From NCBI RefSeq assembly GCF_014652535.1, contig NZ_BMYZ01000002.1, forward strand, positions 496,001 through 560,000: 64,000 nt of DNA, read 5' to 3'. The notes under the pieces were generated by a model. It did not search any database. It worked only from the letters and a program-made list of their open reading frames with translations, and was not told the DNA's origin. The stretch's first letter is position 1, and each line of letters opens with the position of its first letter. Origin of the DNA: Cellvibrio zantedeschiae. GTDB lineage: Bacteria; Pseudomonadota; Gammaproteobacteria; Pseudomonadales; Cellvibrionaceae. The position numbers and the translations under genes were made by a program. Positions 49,630 to 60,121 of the stretch are shown here, in pieces.

Positions 49630-51438
49630 TTGGAACAACATCAAAGCTTGCTGCATGCCATTTATTATTTGTTGGCAGCGGTCATAGCAGTACCGGTTTT
49701 CAGGCGTTGGGGTTTGGGCGCCATCCTTGGCTATTTGGTAGCGGGCGTGGTGATTGGCCCACAGGTTTTGGGTTTGATTTTTGAAACTGAATCCGCCATG
49801 CATTTATCCGAATTCGGTGTGGTCATGCTCTTGTTCGTCATTGGTCTTGAGCTTAACCCGGAGCAATTATGGAAAAGCCGCTATGAAGTAGGGTTGCTCG
49901 GCGGTGCACAAATTTTGCTCAGTGCTGTGGTCATAGCAGCGTTTTTATTGATGTTATTTTCGCTGACGTGGCAGCAAGCTTTTGTCATAGGTTTAACCTT
50001 GGCGCTGTCATCAACGGCCTTTGCGGTGCCCTTGATGGAAGAGCAAAAAATCATGGGCTTACCTCTAGGGCGCAAAGGTTTTTCCATGTTGCTCTCGCAG
50101 GATATGGCGGTTATCCCGATCCTTTTATTACTCGCCAGCATGGCGCCAGTTGCAAGTAGCCACGGCGAGCGTTTGCCCTGGTGGGTTGGGGTGCTCACAG
50201 TATTGGGAATGATTGTGGCCGCGCGCGTGCTGTTCAATCCATTGTTAAAACTTGCCGCCAAATATGGCAGCCGTGAGATCCTGACGGCAGCCGGTTTGTT
50301 AATTGTGCTGGGTGTTTCCCTGCTGATGTTAACTGTGGGCTTGTCCATGAGTTTGGGCGCTTTCCTTGCAGGTTTGTTGTTGGCGCAGTCCAGTTATCGC
50401 CACCAGCTCGCTGCGGATATAGAGCCGTTTAAAGGATTGCTGCTCGGTTTGTTTTTTATCGCTGTCGGCATGTCACTCAATTTGAAGTTATTGTTTGAGC
50501 ATCCACTGTTGGTGATGGCTTTAGCGCTTGCATTAATGACCATCAAAGTTGGTGTCATTGCCTTAATTTTAAAAGTGCGCAAATTCAGTTTTCGCGAGGG
50601 GATTTTCCTGGGGATTATGCTTGCGCAGGGCGGTGAGTTCGCGTTCGTGTTAATGGCTTCTGCCGAAGAACTTAACTTCTTGCCCGCTGTTATCACCAGC
50701 TATGTCGTCTTGGTGGTGGGTATTTCCATGGCACTTACCGGGCCTTTGGTTATTGGTTATGAACGTTTGATACAGCGAACTACACTGCAGGAAAAAGCGC
50801 TGGCTGATATGGAGTTGCATAAAGAATCACTTTCAGCGCTTGAACAGCCACAAGAACATAAGCCCGAAGTTATCATCGCGGGCTTTGGCCGCTTTGGGCA
50901 GATTATTGGTCGTATCCTCACTGCTAACAACATTCCCTATAACGCTCTGGATCGTAATGCAGATCACATTGAGTTCCTCAAGCAATTTGGGGTGCAAAGC
51001 TATTACGGCGACCCCGCACGTCTGGATTTACTGGAGGCTGCAGGTGTTCGCGAAGCAAAAGTACTGGTAGTAGCGGTGGATGGGGTGGAGGAATCCCTGA
51101 AGGTTGTGCGCCTGGTGAAGGAAAAATATCCCCATGTGGCCCTTATAGTGCGCGCCCGCGACCGTGCCCATGTCTATCAATTGGTGGAGTTGGGGGTGGA
51201 GAATCCAATTCGCGAGATCTATGAATCCAGCTTGTCGGCTGCTATGCAAACCTTGCTGGAGCTGGGTTTCACCGAGGGTCAATCGCAAAATACCATTGAT
51301 CTTTTCCGTGAGCACGATGAGCAAATGCTACAAAAATCATCGCTCGTCCATAACGATCTGGCCGCCATGATAAAAGTGGCAGAAGACGGCCGCCGCGAAT
51401 TGAAAGAACTCTTCGCGAAGGATACGCAGATTCAGTAG
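49630..51438 (+). CDS. KefB/KefC-like monovalent cation:proton antiporter (CPA2), copy 2
   Basis: 602 residues from the TTG at 49630, chosen because GGAG lies 6 nt upstream and the start then aligns with the paralogue at 36016. Same layout: CPA2 membrane domain (GLELNPEQLW, GLTLALSSTAFAVPLMEE) and TrkA-N domain (VIIAGFGRFGQIIGRIL). The longer TTG at 49618 is less likely. Confidence 0.87.
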   Translation: MEQHQSLLHAIYYLLAAVIAVPVFRRWGLGAILGYLVAGVVIGPQVLGLIFETESAMHLSEFGVVMLLFVIGLELNPEQLWKSRYEVGLLGGAQILLSAVVIAAFLLMLFSLTWQQAFVIGLTLALSSTAFAVPLMEEQKIMGLPLGRKGFSMLLSQDMAVIPILLLLASMAPVASSHGERLPWWVGVLTVLGMIVAARVLFNPLLKLAAKYGSREILTAAGLLIVLGVSLLMLTVGLSMSLGAFLAGLLLAQSSYRHQLAADIEPFKGLLLGLFFIAVGMSLNLKLLFEHPLLVMALALALMTIKVGVIALILKVRKFSFREGIFLGIMLAQGGEFAFVLMASAEELNFLPAVITSYVVLVVGISMALTGPLVIGYERLIQRTTLQEKALADMELHKESLSALEQPQEHKPEVIIAGFGRFGQIIGRILTANNIPYNALDRNADHIEFLKQFGVQSYYGDPARLDLLEAAGVREAKVLVVAVDGVEESLKVVRLVKEKYPHVALIVRARDRAHVYQLVELGVENPIREIYESSLSAAMQTLLELGFTEGQSQNTIDLFREHDEQMLQKSSLVHNDLAAMIKVAEDGRRELKELFAKDTQIQ

Positions 51439-51441
51439 TTC

Positions 51442-51477
51442 TAGCGGTTAGTGACTGCTTTTTGTCACTAGCCGCTA
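51442..51477. repeat. 14-bp inverted repeat between kefC-like gene and hemA
   Basis: TAGCGGTTAGTGAC (51442-51455) and GTCACTAGCCGCTA (51464-51477), one G-T wobble, loop of 8 that is T-rich. No T-run follows, so it is not a classic intrinsic terminator; it may be a Rho-related or mRNA-stability element. Confidence 0.55.
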
Positions 51478-51549
51478 ATTCCCCCTTGTCATAGTCCGGC
51501 TAGAGCCGGACAATACCGCCCTTTGCGCTGCTGCCCCAATTTCGCCCAT

Positions 51550-52842
51550 ATGACGCTACTTGCCTTCGGTATTAACCACACCACCGCATCCCTCTCGGTT
51601 CGCGAGCGCATGGCGTTCGCACCGGAAGCAGTGGAGTCGTCGTTAAAATCGGCGATTGAGCAGGCGGGCTTGGCAGAAGTTGCGATTTTATCCACCTGTA
51701 ATCGCACGGAGATTTACGCCAATAGCGAAAGCGAACTGGATAAGCTCACCGAGTGGTTGCTGGCGCACACCAATATCAAACCTGATGAATTGGCCCATTG
51801 TTACTACTGCTACCAAGGCGACGAAGCTGTGCGCCATATGATGAAAGTAGCCGGTGGTTTGGATTCGCTGGTGTTGGGCGAACCCCAGATTCTCGGCCAA
51901 ATGAAATCTGCCTACGCCGTAGCCTGTGATGCGGGTACCATCGGCGGTGAATTGCATACCACTTTCCAGCAAGTGTTCAGTATTGCCAAGCGCGTGCGTA
52001 CCGAAACCGCTATTGGCGAAAACCCGGTGTCAGTGGCTTACGCGGCAGTGAGTTTAGCGCAGCAAATTTTTTCGGATTTAAAACAAGATACGGCGCTTTT
52101 GATTGGCGCTGGTGAAACGATTGAATTGGTTGCCCGCCATTTAGCGCAGCACGGAATTCATCGCATCATAGTCGCCAACCGCACGCTCGACCGCGCCCAG
52201 CGTTTAGCGCGCGAATTTAATGGCGAAGCGATTTTGCTTGCGGATATTCCCGAGCATTTGCATCGTGCGGATATTGTGATTTCGTCCACCGCGAGCCAGC
52301 TGCCTTTGTTAGGTAAGGGCGCTGTGGAAAGTGCGCTCAAAAAGCGTAAACACAAACCTATGTTTATGCTCGACATCGCCGTGCCGCGCGATATTGAAGA
52401 ACAAGTCGGCGAGTTGGACGATGTGTATTTGTACACGGTTGACGATTTGCACGCGGTTATCGACGAAAACAAAAAATCCCGCGTAGCCGCGGCCGATAAA
52501 GCTGAAGAAATTATTGCCGAAGGTGTGGAGCTTTATCGTCGCCAGCAGCGCTCGCTCAATGCGTTAACCACCATCAAAGCCTATCGCAAAAAAGCAGAAA
52601 CTATGCGTGACCTGGAGTTGCAAAAAGCGCTCAGTGCTTTGGAATCTGGCGGCAACCCTGAACAAGTGTTGCAACAGCTTGCGCGCAACCTGACCAATAA
52701 ATTAATTCATTCGCCGACTACTCATTTGAAAGAAGCCAGCGCGAGCGGCCAAACCCAAGTAGTTCAATTAGCCCACGCTTTGTTCGATCTTAATCCAAAC
52801 GATTTAGAAGACACAGACTCTGGAACGGAAAATAATTTCTAA
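51550..52842 (+). CDS. hemA: Glutamyl-tRNA reductase
   Basis: 430 residues from the ATG at 51550 ([19 protein letters not shown]). The catalytic Cys is in [10 protein letters not shown]; also [10 protein letters not shown] and the NADPH domain around [16 protein letters not shown]. First step of tetrapyrrole synthesis. Its stop overlaps the prfA start (TAATG), starting the operon hemA-prfA-ABM-prmC-moeB. Confidence 0.97.
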   Translation: MTLLAFGINHTTASLSVRERMAFAPEAVESSLKSAIEQAGLAEVAILSTCNRTEIYANSESELDKLTEWLLAHTNIKPDELAHCYYCYQGDEAVRHMMKVAGGLDSLVLGEPQILGQMKSAYAVACDAGTIGGELHTTFQQVFSIAKRVRTETAIGENPVSVAYAAVSLAQQIFSDLKQDTALLIGAGETIELVARHLAQHGIHRIIVANRTLDRAQRLAREFNGEAILLADIPEHLHRADIVISSTASQLPLLGKGAVESALKKRKHKPMFMLDIAVPRDIEEQVGELDDVYLYTVDDLHAVIDENKKSRVAAADKAEEIIAEGVELYRRQQRSLNALTTIKAYRKKAETMRDLELQKALSALESGGNPEQVLQQLARNLTNKLIHSPTTHLKEASASGQTQVVQLAHALFDLNPNDLEDTDSGTENNF

Positions 52843-53924
52843 TGAAAGCATCGATTTTAGAAAAGTTAGATCGCCTTAAAGAACGCTATGAAGAAGTGAG
52901 CGCGCTTTTGTCCGAGGCTGAGGTTATTAACAATCAAAATAAATTTCGCGAGCTTTCTAAAGAGTATGCGGAATTGGAGCCAGTGGTTGTTGGCTACAAG
53001 AATTATTTGCAGCTGTTGGACAATATGGAAGAAGCCAAGCATTTAATTGCCGATGGTGATGCCGACATGAAAGAAATGGCAGAAGAGGAGCTGCGCGATT
53101 GCGAAGCACAGCTTGAGCCAGCGCAATTAGAATTGCAGCGTTTGTTGTTGCCGAAAGATCCCAATGATGAAAAGAACTGCTATCTGGAAATTCGTGCTGG
53201 AACCGGCGGCGATGAAGCAGCTATTTTCTCCGGCGATTTATTCCGCATGTATTCCAAATACGCAGAGTCTCAAGGTTGGCGAGTTGAAGTCTTAAGTCAA
53301 AGCGATGGCGAACACGGCGGCTATAAAGAAATTATTACTCTGGTTACCGGCAGCGGTGTGTATTCAAAATTAAAATTTGAATCAGGCGCGCATCGTGTAC
53401 AGCGCGTACCTGCAACCGAAACCCAAGGGCGTATCCACACCTCCGCTTGTACAGTTGCCATTATTCCTGAAGCGGATGAAATGGAAGAAATCAACATTAA
53501 CAAAGCGGATTTGCGCATTGATACCTTTCGCTCGTCGGGCGCTGGTGGTCAACACGTTAACAAAACTGATTCGGCAATTCGTATCGTTCACATTCCAACG
53601 GGTCTTGTTGTTGAATGCCAGGATGAGCGCTCGCAACATAAAAACCGTGCGCGTGCCTTAAGCGTTTTAGCGTCCAGATTAAAAGCCATGCAAGAAGAAG
53701 CTGCGCATAAATCTATGGCGGACGAACGTAAAAGTTTAGTGGGAAGCGGAGATCGTTCTGAGCGCATCCGCACTTACAATTATCCGCAAGGCCGCGTGAC
53801 AGATCACCGCATTAACCTCACCTTGTATTCGCTCGACGCAGTTATGCAAGGTGATTTGGCGGGCATTATTCAGCCTTTGGCGAACGAATACCAAGCGGAT
53901 CAATTAGCTGCGATTTCGGATTAA
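52842..53924 (+). CDS. prfA: Peptide chain release factor 1
   Basis: 360 residues. PxT-type region and the GGQ motif ([13 protein letters not shown]) are present. Ends translation at UAA and UAG. Its GGQ glutamine is methylated by PrmC, encoded two genes downstream. Confidence 0.98.
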   Translation: MKASILEKLDRLKERYEEVSALLSEAEVINNQNKFRELSKEYAELEPVVVGYKNYLQLLDNMEEAKHLIADGDADMKEMAEEELRDCEAQLEPAQLELQRLLLPKDPNDEKNCYLEIRAGTGGDEAAIFSGDLFRMYSKYAESQGWRVEVLSQSDGEHGGYKEIITLVTGSGVYSKLKFESGAHRVQRVPATETQGRIHTSACTVAIIPEADEMEEININKADLRIDTFRSSGAGGQHVNKTDSAIRIVHIPTGLVVECQDERSQHKNRARALSVLASRLKAMQEEAAHKSMADERKSLVGSGDRSERIRTYNYPQGRVTDHRINLTLYSLDAVMQGDLAGIIQPLANEYQADQLAAISD

Positions 53925-53932
53925 GCATTCGA

Positions 53933-54262
53933 ATGTATACCGCCACCTTTATTTTTGCAGCCGGGCAATACGATGAAGAGTTTTACCAACTCGACGAACA
54001 AATAGCGGAAGTTGCCCGCAGTATTCCCGGTTATTTGGGCGAAGAGTCGTGGGAAAACAAAGAGACGGGTCGTGTTTCAAATGTTTATTATTGGGAAAAT
54101 TTGGCCGCCTTGCAGTCGCTGATTAAACATCCCAAACATATTGAAGCTAAAGCTAAGCAAGAAAAATGGTTGAGTGGATATCAAGTTGTTATTGCAGAAG
54201 TGCAACGCGTTTATGGCGATGGTGCCTTTGTGCATCCTGCAGATTCATTTGTTAATCCTTAA
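53933..54262 (+). CDS. ABM-domain protein in the prfA-prmC operon
   Basis: 109 residues, antibiotic-biosynthesis-monooxygenase-like fold: ATFIFAAGQYDEEFYQLDEQIAEVARSIPGYLGEESWENKETGRVSNVYYWENLAALQSL. Similar proteins degrade haem or simply bind small ligands. Eight bp after prfA, so in the operon; a link to hemA/haem chemistry is tempting but unproven. Confidence 0.75.
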   Translation: MYTATFIFAAGQYDEEFYQLDEQIAEVARSIPGYLGEESWENKETGRVSNVYYWENLAALQSLIKHPKHIEAKAKQEKWLSGYQVVIAEVQRVYGDGAFVHPADSFVNP

Positions 54263-54291
54263 CATTTGGGAATAATCAAGTTGGAATTGAA

Positions 54292-55152
54292 ATGAATTTA
54301 TTGACAATCGCCGACTGCTTGAAAAAATCCTCACAGCTCCTCAATGTCAGCGACAGCCCGCGTCTTGATATTGAGCTATTGCTTACACACATTTTACAAA
54401 AAGATCGCACTTATCTTTTTACCTGGCCGGAAAAGCAACTTACCGAACAAGAAGTAAATCAGTTCAATGATTTCTTTGCCCGCCGTTTAACCGGCGAACC
54501 GGTGGCGCACATTATGGGCCAGCGGGAGTTCTGGTCATTGCCCTTAATGGTTAATAGCTCCACCTTAATTCCCCGCCCGGATACAGAGCTTTTGGTTGAA
54601 GCAACGCTCGGGTTATTTGCTGAAGATGAAACAAAACAATCGCGTCGCTTATTAGATTTGGGTACAGGTACAGGTGCAATTGTCTTGGCGCTCGCTAATG
54701 AAAAACCGTCGTGGCAATGTGTGGGTGTGGATAAAGAAATTGCCGCCGTTGAGCTGGCTGAAAAAAATCGCCTTCAACTCAAATTAGATAATGTAAAAAT
54801 CCAGCAGAGCAATTGGTTTGCTGCGCTGGAAAGCGAAGCTCCTTTTGATGTTATTGTCAGTAATCCACCTTATATTGATCCGCAAGACGAGCACCTTACC
54901 CAAGGTGATGTTCGCTTTGAACCTTTGTCGGCGCTCATTGCAGATAATAAAGGCTTGGCTGATTTGGAATTAATTATCGCGCAGGCGCCAAAATTTCTGA
55001 CGGCTAATGGCTGGTTGTTGGTCGAGCACGGTTACGATCAAGGTGAGGCTGTACGTAATTTGTTTGAGCATAATCATTTTGATCAAATAAATACTTTTCG
55101 CGATTTTGGTCGCAATGAACGTGTAACAATTGGTCAACGCAAATCAATTTAA
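54292..55152 (+). CDS. prmC: Release factor glutamine methyltransferase
   Basis: 286 residues. SAM motif DLGTGTGAIVLALA, and the NPPY motif in SNPPYIDPQDEHL; N-terminal helical substrate-binding domain (RLDIELLLTHIL). Methylates the GGQ glutamine of RF1 and RF2. Confidence 0.97.
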   Translation: MNLLTIADCLKKSSQLLNVSDSPRLDIELLLTHILQKDRTYLFTWPEKQLTEQEVNQFNDFFARRLTGEPVAHIMGQREFWSLPLMVNSSTLIPRPDTELLVEATLGLFAEDETKQSRRLLDLGTGTGAIVLALANEKPSWQCVGVDKEIAAVELAEKNRLQLKLDNVKIQQSNWFAALESEAPFDVIVSNPPYIDPQDEHLTQGDVRFEPLSALIADNKGLADLELIIAQAPKFLTANGWLLVEHGYDQGEAVRNLFEHNHFDQINTFRDFGRNERVTIGQRKSI

Positions 55153-55176
55153 TGATTTCAGGCTGATGAGAATTCT

Positions 55177-55926
55177 ATGAACGATCAACAACTGCTTCGC
55201 TATTCCCGCCAAATTATGCTGCCCGATATTGATCTGGATGGGCAGGAAAAATTGTTGGCTGCGCGCGTGTTAATTATTGGCCTTGGTGGTTTGGGTTCGC
55301 CTGTTGCTATGTATTTGGCAGCGGCAGGCGTTGGCAATTTACTTTTGGCAGATTTTGATACGGTTGATTTGAGTAACTTGCAACGGCAAATCGCTCACAC
55401 AACAGATCGTATCGGTCAAACCAAAGTTGAATCCGCCGCGCAAACTTTACGTGCGTTAAATCCAGATGTGCAAATTACCTGCATCACTCAATCACTGGAT
55501 GCGGATGCCCTAAAAACCCTCCTTGCCCAAACAGATGTAGTTGTAGATTGTTGCGATAATTTTGCAACGCGCTTTGCTGTTAATGCGGCTTGTGTTGCGG
55601 CAAAAGTGCCCTTGGTGTCGGGGGCAGCCATTCGCTTGGAAGGGCAGGTTTCAGTGTTTGATAATCGCCAGCTCGATTGTCCCTGTTACCGCTGCTTGTA
55701 CGACGAAGAATCTGAAGAAAACACCAGCTGTGCTGCTAATGGCGTGCTTTCTCCTTTGGTGGGAATTATCGGTAGCATGCAGGCATTGGAAACGATTAAA
55801 TTGATTGCCGGATTTGGCAAAACGCTTGCTGGAAAACTATTGGTTTTTGACGCGCGCTACAGCCAATGGCGTGAGCTAAAGCTGCCTAAAGATAAAAATT
55901 GCCCCGTCTGCGGCAATGCCAATTAA
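55177..55926 (+). CDS. moeB: HesA/MoeB/ThiF-family adenylyltransferase
   Basis: 249 residues. Nucleotide loop VLIIGLGGLGSPVAMYLAAAGVG, DxDTVDLSNLQRQIAHTT, and two Cys pairs (CPCYRC, CPVCG) that bind zinc. Activates MoaD or ThiS. Position after prmC matches moeB in related genomes. Last gene of the operon. Confidence 0.9.
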   Translation: MNDQQLLRYSRQIMLPDIDLDGQEKLLAARVLIIGLGGLGSPVAMYLAAAGVGNLLLADFDTVDLSNLQRQIAHTTDRIGQTKVESAAQTLRALNPDVQITCITQSLDADALKTLLAQTDVVVDCCDNFATRFAVNAACVAAKVPLVSGAAIRLEGQVSVFDNRQLDCPCYRCLYDEESEENTSCAANGVLSPLVGIIGSMQALETIKLIAGFGKTLAGKLLVFDARYSQWRELKLPKDKNCPVCGNAN

Positions 55927-56034
55927 CCCGCGCCTCCCCATCTATTTAGCTCGCGACTTGGCAGTAAAAATTTGCTAGGATCGCGCTCGTAATGCCTAAT
56001 AAATCAAACTTATAAAAATCTACACGGAGTTTTT

Positions 56035-57498
56035 ATGTCTAATCCGCAATTTGAGGTTGTTCTAAAGGGTGTACTGGCCGGTGCTGATGAAGCGAAAGCC
56101 AAAGCAGATTTTGCCGCACTTTTTTCGTTAGATGCAGACAAAGCAGAACGTTTGTTTTCTGCCAAAAGAGCTGTTTTAAAATCCGGTATAACATTAGACC
56201 TTGCCAATAAATATGTTGCTCGCTTGGCCGGTATTGGTGTTGAAGCAGTTGCCGAGGCTATAGCTGTTGAAGAGCCTTTAAGTTTGGTTCCTATTGATAA
56301 CCCTTCGAATGAAGGCGCGTCAGAAAATCAGGCGTCCTCACAAGAAGCCAGCGCTGATGAAGTTGCCCCCAGTGTATCGACTAGCCAAACTAGTCTTGAG
56401 GCTGATACACGTGCAGAAAGATTTCAAAGTGGGTTCGAGTCAGCGCAATCTGGAACAGACTCGCAACAAAAACATCGCCACCAATTTTTATTTAGCGGTG
56501 TCGGTTTTGAATATTTTAAAATCTGGATTGTTAATATACTCCTAAGCATTGTAACCATAGGTATTTATTCTGCCTGGGCCAAGGTGCGTAACAAGCAATA
56601 TTTTTACGGTAACACTCATATTGCCGACGCAACTTTTGAATACACAGCGGAACCTATAAAAATTCTAAAAGGTAGATTGATTGCGTTTGCCTTGTACGTT
56701 GCGCTTGCATTTTCGGGTCATATCTCACCGATTCTCTCACTCGTTGTGTCTATCTTATTCCTGGTATTTTTGCCATGGATTATCGTTAACTCGCTAAAAT
56801 TTAATGCGCGTCATACAAGCTATCGCAATATTCCTTTCCGCTTTCATGGAACTATTGGCGGCGCCTTAAAAGTGTTTATTGGTTGGCCAATTCTGGGAAT
56901 ATTATCTTTAGGCATACTGTTTCCTTTTGTTTGGAAAAAACAAACCCAATACATCACCAACAATCATTCATACAGTGCCGAGCCATTTGTTTTTGATGTG
57001 CACGTGAAAGAATATTACAAGATGCTGCTAATTCTGATTGGCGCAACCGTAGTGTTTGCAATCGTATTTGCTATGGTTGTAGGCGGCTCTGTTATGGCAA
57101 TGGTTGGTATGGGTGGTGATTTTGATCCGGCGGCAGTCTTAACAGTTATTCCAATTATTCTTGGTTATCTGGCTTTTTATTTTGCGCTGGGTGCCTATGT
57201 TGTAGTGGCTATGGCAAACATTCATTGGAACAACACTAAGCTGCAAAATCATCAATTTGAATCAGATTGGGCAGTGCTTTCTTATCTTGGTTTAATTGTC
57301 ACTAACACATTGGGTATTTTGTTAACGCTTGGCTTGTTTATTCCTTTTGCCAAAGTTCGTGCGGCGGCATACAAGGCAAATCACACAGCCTTGGTTGTTG
57401 CGGGCGATCTGGATGGATTTATTGCCAATAAACTGGAAGAGTCCAATTCGCTCGCCGAAGGTGTACATGATCTGTTTGACATAGATATTAGTATCTAA
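56035..57498 (+). CDS. DUF898 (YjgN-like) membrane protein, copy 1
   Basis: 487 residues. N-terminal ~75-residue domain (NPQFEVVLKGVLAGADEAKAKADFAALFSLDADKAERLFS ... VARLAGIGVEAVAE) shared with copy 2, then a Ser/Ala/Glu-rich linker, then a DUF898 domain with repeated helices and the motifs YSAWAKVRNKQYFYGNTHI and PFAKVRAAAYKANHTAL. About seven membrane helices. Function unknown. It begins an operon with the M48 protease and copy 2. Confidence 0.82.
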   Translation: MSNPQFEVVLKGVLAGADEAKAKADFAALFSLDADKAERLFSAKRAVLKSGITLDLANKYVARLAGIGVEAVAEAIAVEEPLSLVPIDNPSNEGASENQASSQEASADEVAPSVSTSQTSLEADTRAERFQSGFESAQSGTDSQQKHRHQFLFSGVGFEYFKIWIVNILLSIVTIGIYSAWAKVRNKQYFYGNTHIADATFEYTAEPIKILKGRLIAFALYVALAFSGHISPILSLVVSILFLVFLPWIIVNSLKFNARHTSYRNIPFRFHGTIGGALKVFIGWPILGILSLGILFPFVWKKQTQYITNNHSYSAEPFVFDVHVKEYYKMLLILIGATVVFAIVFAMVVGGSVMAMVGMGGDFDPAAVLTVIPIILGYLAFYFALGAYVVVAMANIHWNNTKLQNHQFESDWAVLSYLGLIVTNTLGILLTLGLFIPFAKVRAAAYKANHTALVVAGDLDGFIANKLEESNSLAEGVHDLFDIDISI

Positions 57499-57512
57499 AA
57501 GTGAGGCAGGAA

Positions 57513-58793
57513 ATGGCACTGCAAGGAATTTGGTTTGATGGTAAAACCTCTGCATCACAAGCAGTTGAGTTGCAAATGGATGATGTGGGAGAAATCTCCG
57601 TTATACAGATTGCAAATGCATCTGTTCTGGCGCGAGTGCCTTTTTCTGCTGTAAAAGTTTCCTCACGCGTGGGCAACACCCCACGCTTTTTATATTTCCC
57701 GGACGGCGAAAAATTTGAAACCCGGCAGCATGATCAAGTTGATCAATGGTTGCAAAAGTATCGCCCGTCCTTCTGGCATAACCTTGCGCATCAATTAGAA
57801 ACCCACACCTATTTTGTTGCGCTAACCTTGGTACTGGTAATAACTTTTACCTGGGCTGTAGCGGTTTATGGGCTTCCCGCAGCCTCGCGTTATATTGCGT
57901 TTCAATTACCGCAAAATGTTATGAACAGGGCGGCGACAGAAACATTGCAGTTCCTGGACAAGGCGCACTTAAAACCAACAAAATTAGATGCACAAACACA
58001 GAAACAAATCCTTGCGCATTTTGCGCCCGCTATAGAGCAAAATAAAAACCTGCATATCAAAGTTATATTCCGTGGCGGCGGCGCTATAGGTGCAAACGCT
58101 TTTGCGCTTCCGGACGGAACGGTTTTATTTACTGACGAAATTGTTCGTTTGGCCAAAAACAATGATGAATTGCTGGCAGTGCTTGCACATGAAATTGGCC
58201 ATGTTAAATATCGCCATTCACTGCGATCAGTTATTCAGGGTTCGGTTATAAGTTTTGGTGTTGCCATGCTAACGGGAGATTTGTCGGCGGCCTCAAATTT
58301 ATTGGCAAGCTTACCTGTTGTAATTACCAATATGTCTTACTCTCGCGATTTTGAACGCGAGGCAGATGACAATTCACTCGTGTTTTTAGATGCGCATCAC
58401 ATAGAACGCCATTATTTTGTAGATTTAATGGAACGTTTAACCTATCAGGCCGAATGTAGTCAGTTAATGATGGGCGCGCAGATAAAAGAAAAATGGACCT
58501 TTAAAAAATCAAGCTCTTCCTCATCGCAGTCTTCATCTGCTTCAAACTCTAATAAAGAACATGAAGCAAAAGATGATGAAGATATCGCCGCTGAAACAAA
58601 CGAAGATGACGACGATGATAAAAGCCAGCCGTGGTTGGATGTGGAAAAGCATAAAGCGCAGTGCGACAAGCTAATTGCAGAACATAAGAAAAGCTTTTTT
58701 GATGCGAAAGTCATGGGGTATTTCGCGTCACATCCAGAAACGAATGAACGCACCATCAAGTTCAAAAAACCACCAGCTAAAACTCAGCCGTAA
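57513..58793 (+). CDS. M48-family membrane metalloprotease
   Basis: 426 residues from the ATG at 57513. Membrane helix about 108-128; zinc ligands in HEIGH at 226-230 and a Glu at 281 (EREADDNS). A Ser-rich then Asp/Glu-rich low-complexity insert (about 330-375) lies before the C-terminal helix, unusual for M48. N-terminal ~95-residue domain (GIWFDGKTSASQAVEL) precedes the membrane helix. Sits between the two DUF898 genes. Confidence 0.85.
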   Translation: MALQGIWFDGKTSASQAVELQMDDVGEISVIQIANASVLARVPFSAVKVSSRVGNTPRFLYFPDGEKFETRQHDQVDQWLQKYRPSFWHNLAHQLETHTYFVALTLVLVITFTWAVAVYGLPAASRYIAFQLPQNVMNRAATETLQFLDKAHLKPTKLDAQTQKQILAHFAPAIEQNKNLHIKVIFRGGGAIGANAFALPDGTVLFTDEIVRLAKNNDELLAVLAHEIGHVKYRHSLRSVIQGSVISFGVAMLTGDLSAASNLLASLPVVITNMSYSRDFEREADDNSLVFLDAHHIERHYFVDLMERLTYQAECSQLMMGAQIKEKWTFKKSSSSSSQSSSASNSNKEHEAKDDEDIAAETNEDDDDDKSQPWLDVEKHKAQCDKLIAEHKKSFFDAKVMGYFASHPETNERTIKFKKPPAKTQP

Positions 58794-58823
58794 AATGATC
58801 GGGTTTGATTCGGGTATATGGGT

Positions 58824-60068
58824 ATGTCGTCACCGCAATTCGATATAGTTTTTCGCGGTGTGCGTGCAGGCTTTGATCCCGAATTGGTTAAAAACCAGTT
58901 TGCGAATTTGTTTAAGCTGGAGCCGGCTAAAGTCGACCGAATTTTCAAGTCTAGAAACGTCACCTTAAAAAATCATGCAGATGAACGCTTGGCAAATATT
59001 TTTGTGGCGCGTTTGCTGGCTATAGGTGTGCATGCAGATAAGCTTCCTGTCGAACGTCTTCCATCAAAAGCAATTTACTTAAAAGATTCAGGTGAGGTGG
59101 CAACTGATGCGCACCCCATGCATCAGCCCGTGGAGTTCCTATATGGTGAGCATATCAGGCGAATTCCTTTTGTATTTAATGGTAGCGGGCTTGAGTATCT
59201 TAAGCTTTGGTTGGTGAACCTACTTGCTTGTATATTAAGTGCAGGTATTTTGTACCCCTGGGCGAAAGTGCGCTCCTTGCGTTATTTTTATCAACGCACC
59301 CACTTGGATAATGTCGAGTTCTTCTATACCTCTAATCCGCAAAAGATATTTTTAGTGCAGTTTGCACTCTCGCTTTATTTAGCTGGCTTGGCGTACGCTT
59401 TTTTTCGCGCGCCACTTATATGCTTAATCGGTGGTGTGATATTGATTGCAGTGCTTCCCTATTATTGGTTAAAACGCAGCACCTTTGAACAACAACATTC
59501 ATTGTATTGTGATACGCATTTCCAAAAAAAATCCGACCTGCGTGAGACTTATAAAATATTTTTGCTGTGGCCTCTGATCGCAGTATTAACAGCAGGCTTG
59601 GCAGCTCCCTATGCAATTTTTAAAATCCAGCAGCATCGCGTAGAAAGTATTTCAATTGGTGGTTACGCTTTTTCATTCTCAGGTAGTTTTAAACATTATT
59701 TATCCTTACTACCATCACTATTGATTGCAGAAGCGCTAAGTGCCGCCTGTTTATATTATCGTGAATATTTACCTTTTGGTTTTTCGGTATTATTGGTGGC
59801 AGGATTATGGATGCTTGTGTTCATACGGTGGCGAGTAACTCTGGTTAATTTGCAATGGAATTCAATTAATACCAAGCTGGGTTACTTTGTAGCGAATTGG
59901 GATTTGCAAAGCTATAACGCATTAGTAACGAGCAATTTAATCTTATGCATTATTACCGCCGGTTGTTATTGGCCCTGGGCTCGTATAAAAAGCGCTCGTT
60001 ATAAATCAGAGCGGTTAGCTTTTTTTGCTAACCAACGCTTTGCTAAATGGCGACGAAGCGTGTTGTGA
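58824..60068 (+). CDS. DUF898 (YjgN-like) membrane protein, copy 2
   Basis: 414 residues; the ATG at 58824 (MSSPQFDIVFRGVRAG) is preferred over 58818 because it matches copy 1. The same N-terminal domain (LVKNQFANLFKLEPAKVDRIF) and DUF898 body (YPWAKVRSLRYFYQRTHLDNVEFFY, YWPWARIKSARYKSERLAFF), about seven membrane helices. Less hydrophilic linker than copy 1. Confidence 0.82.
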   Translation: MSSPQFDIVFRGVRAGFDPELVKNQFANLFKLEPAKVDRIFKSRNVTLKNHADERLANIFVARLLAIGVHADKLPVERLPSKAIYLKDSGEVATDAHPMHQPVEFLYGEHIRRIPFVFNGSGLEYLKLWLVNLLACILSAGILYPWAKVRSLRYFYQRTHLDNVEFFYTSNPQKIFLVQFALSLYLAGLAYAFFRAPLICLIGGVILIAVLPYYWLKRSTFEQQHSLYCDTHFQKKSDLRETYKIFLLWPLIAVLTAGLAAPYAIFKIQQHRVESISIGGYAFSFSGSFKHYLSLLPSLLIAEALSAACLYYREYLPFGFSVLLVAGLWMLVFIRWRVTLVNLQWNSINTKLGYFVANWDLQSYNALVTSNLILCIITAGCYWPWARIKSARYKSERLAFFANQRFAKWRRSVL

Positions 60069-60121
60069 GACTGTCTTGCTAAAGCTGTCCTAACATTTAT
60101 ATGAAAAAGTGGAGTATTGAT

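Noticed and set aside
36016-51438. The two Kef-like genes as a recent duplication
   Set aside because: They are clearly related, but diverged across the whole length and 12 kb apart; ordinary paralogues are enough to explain them.
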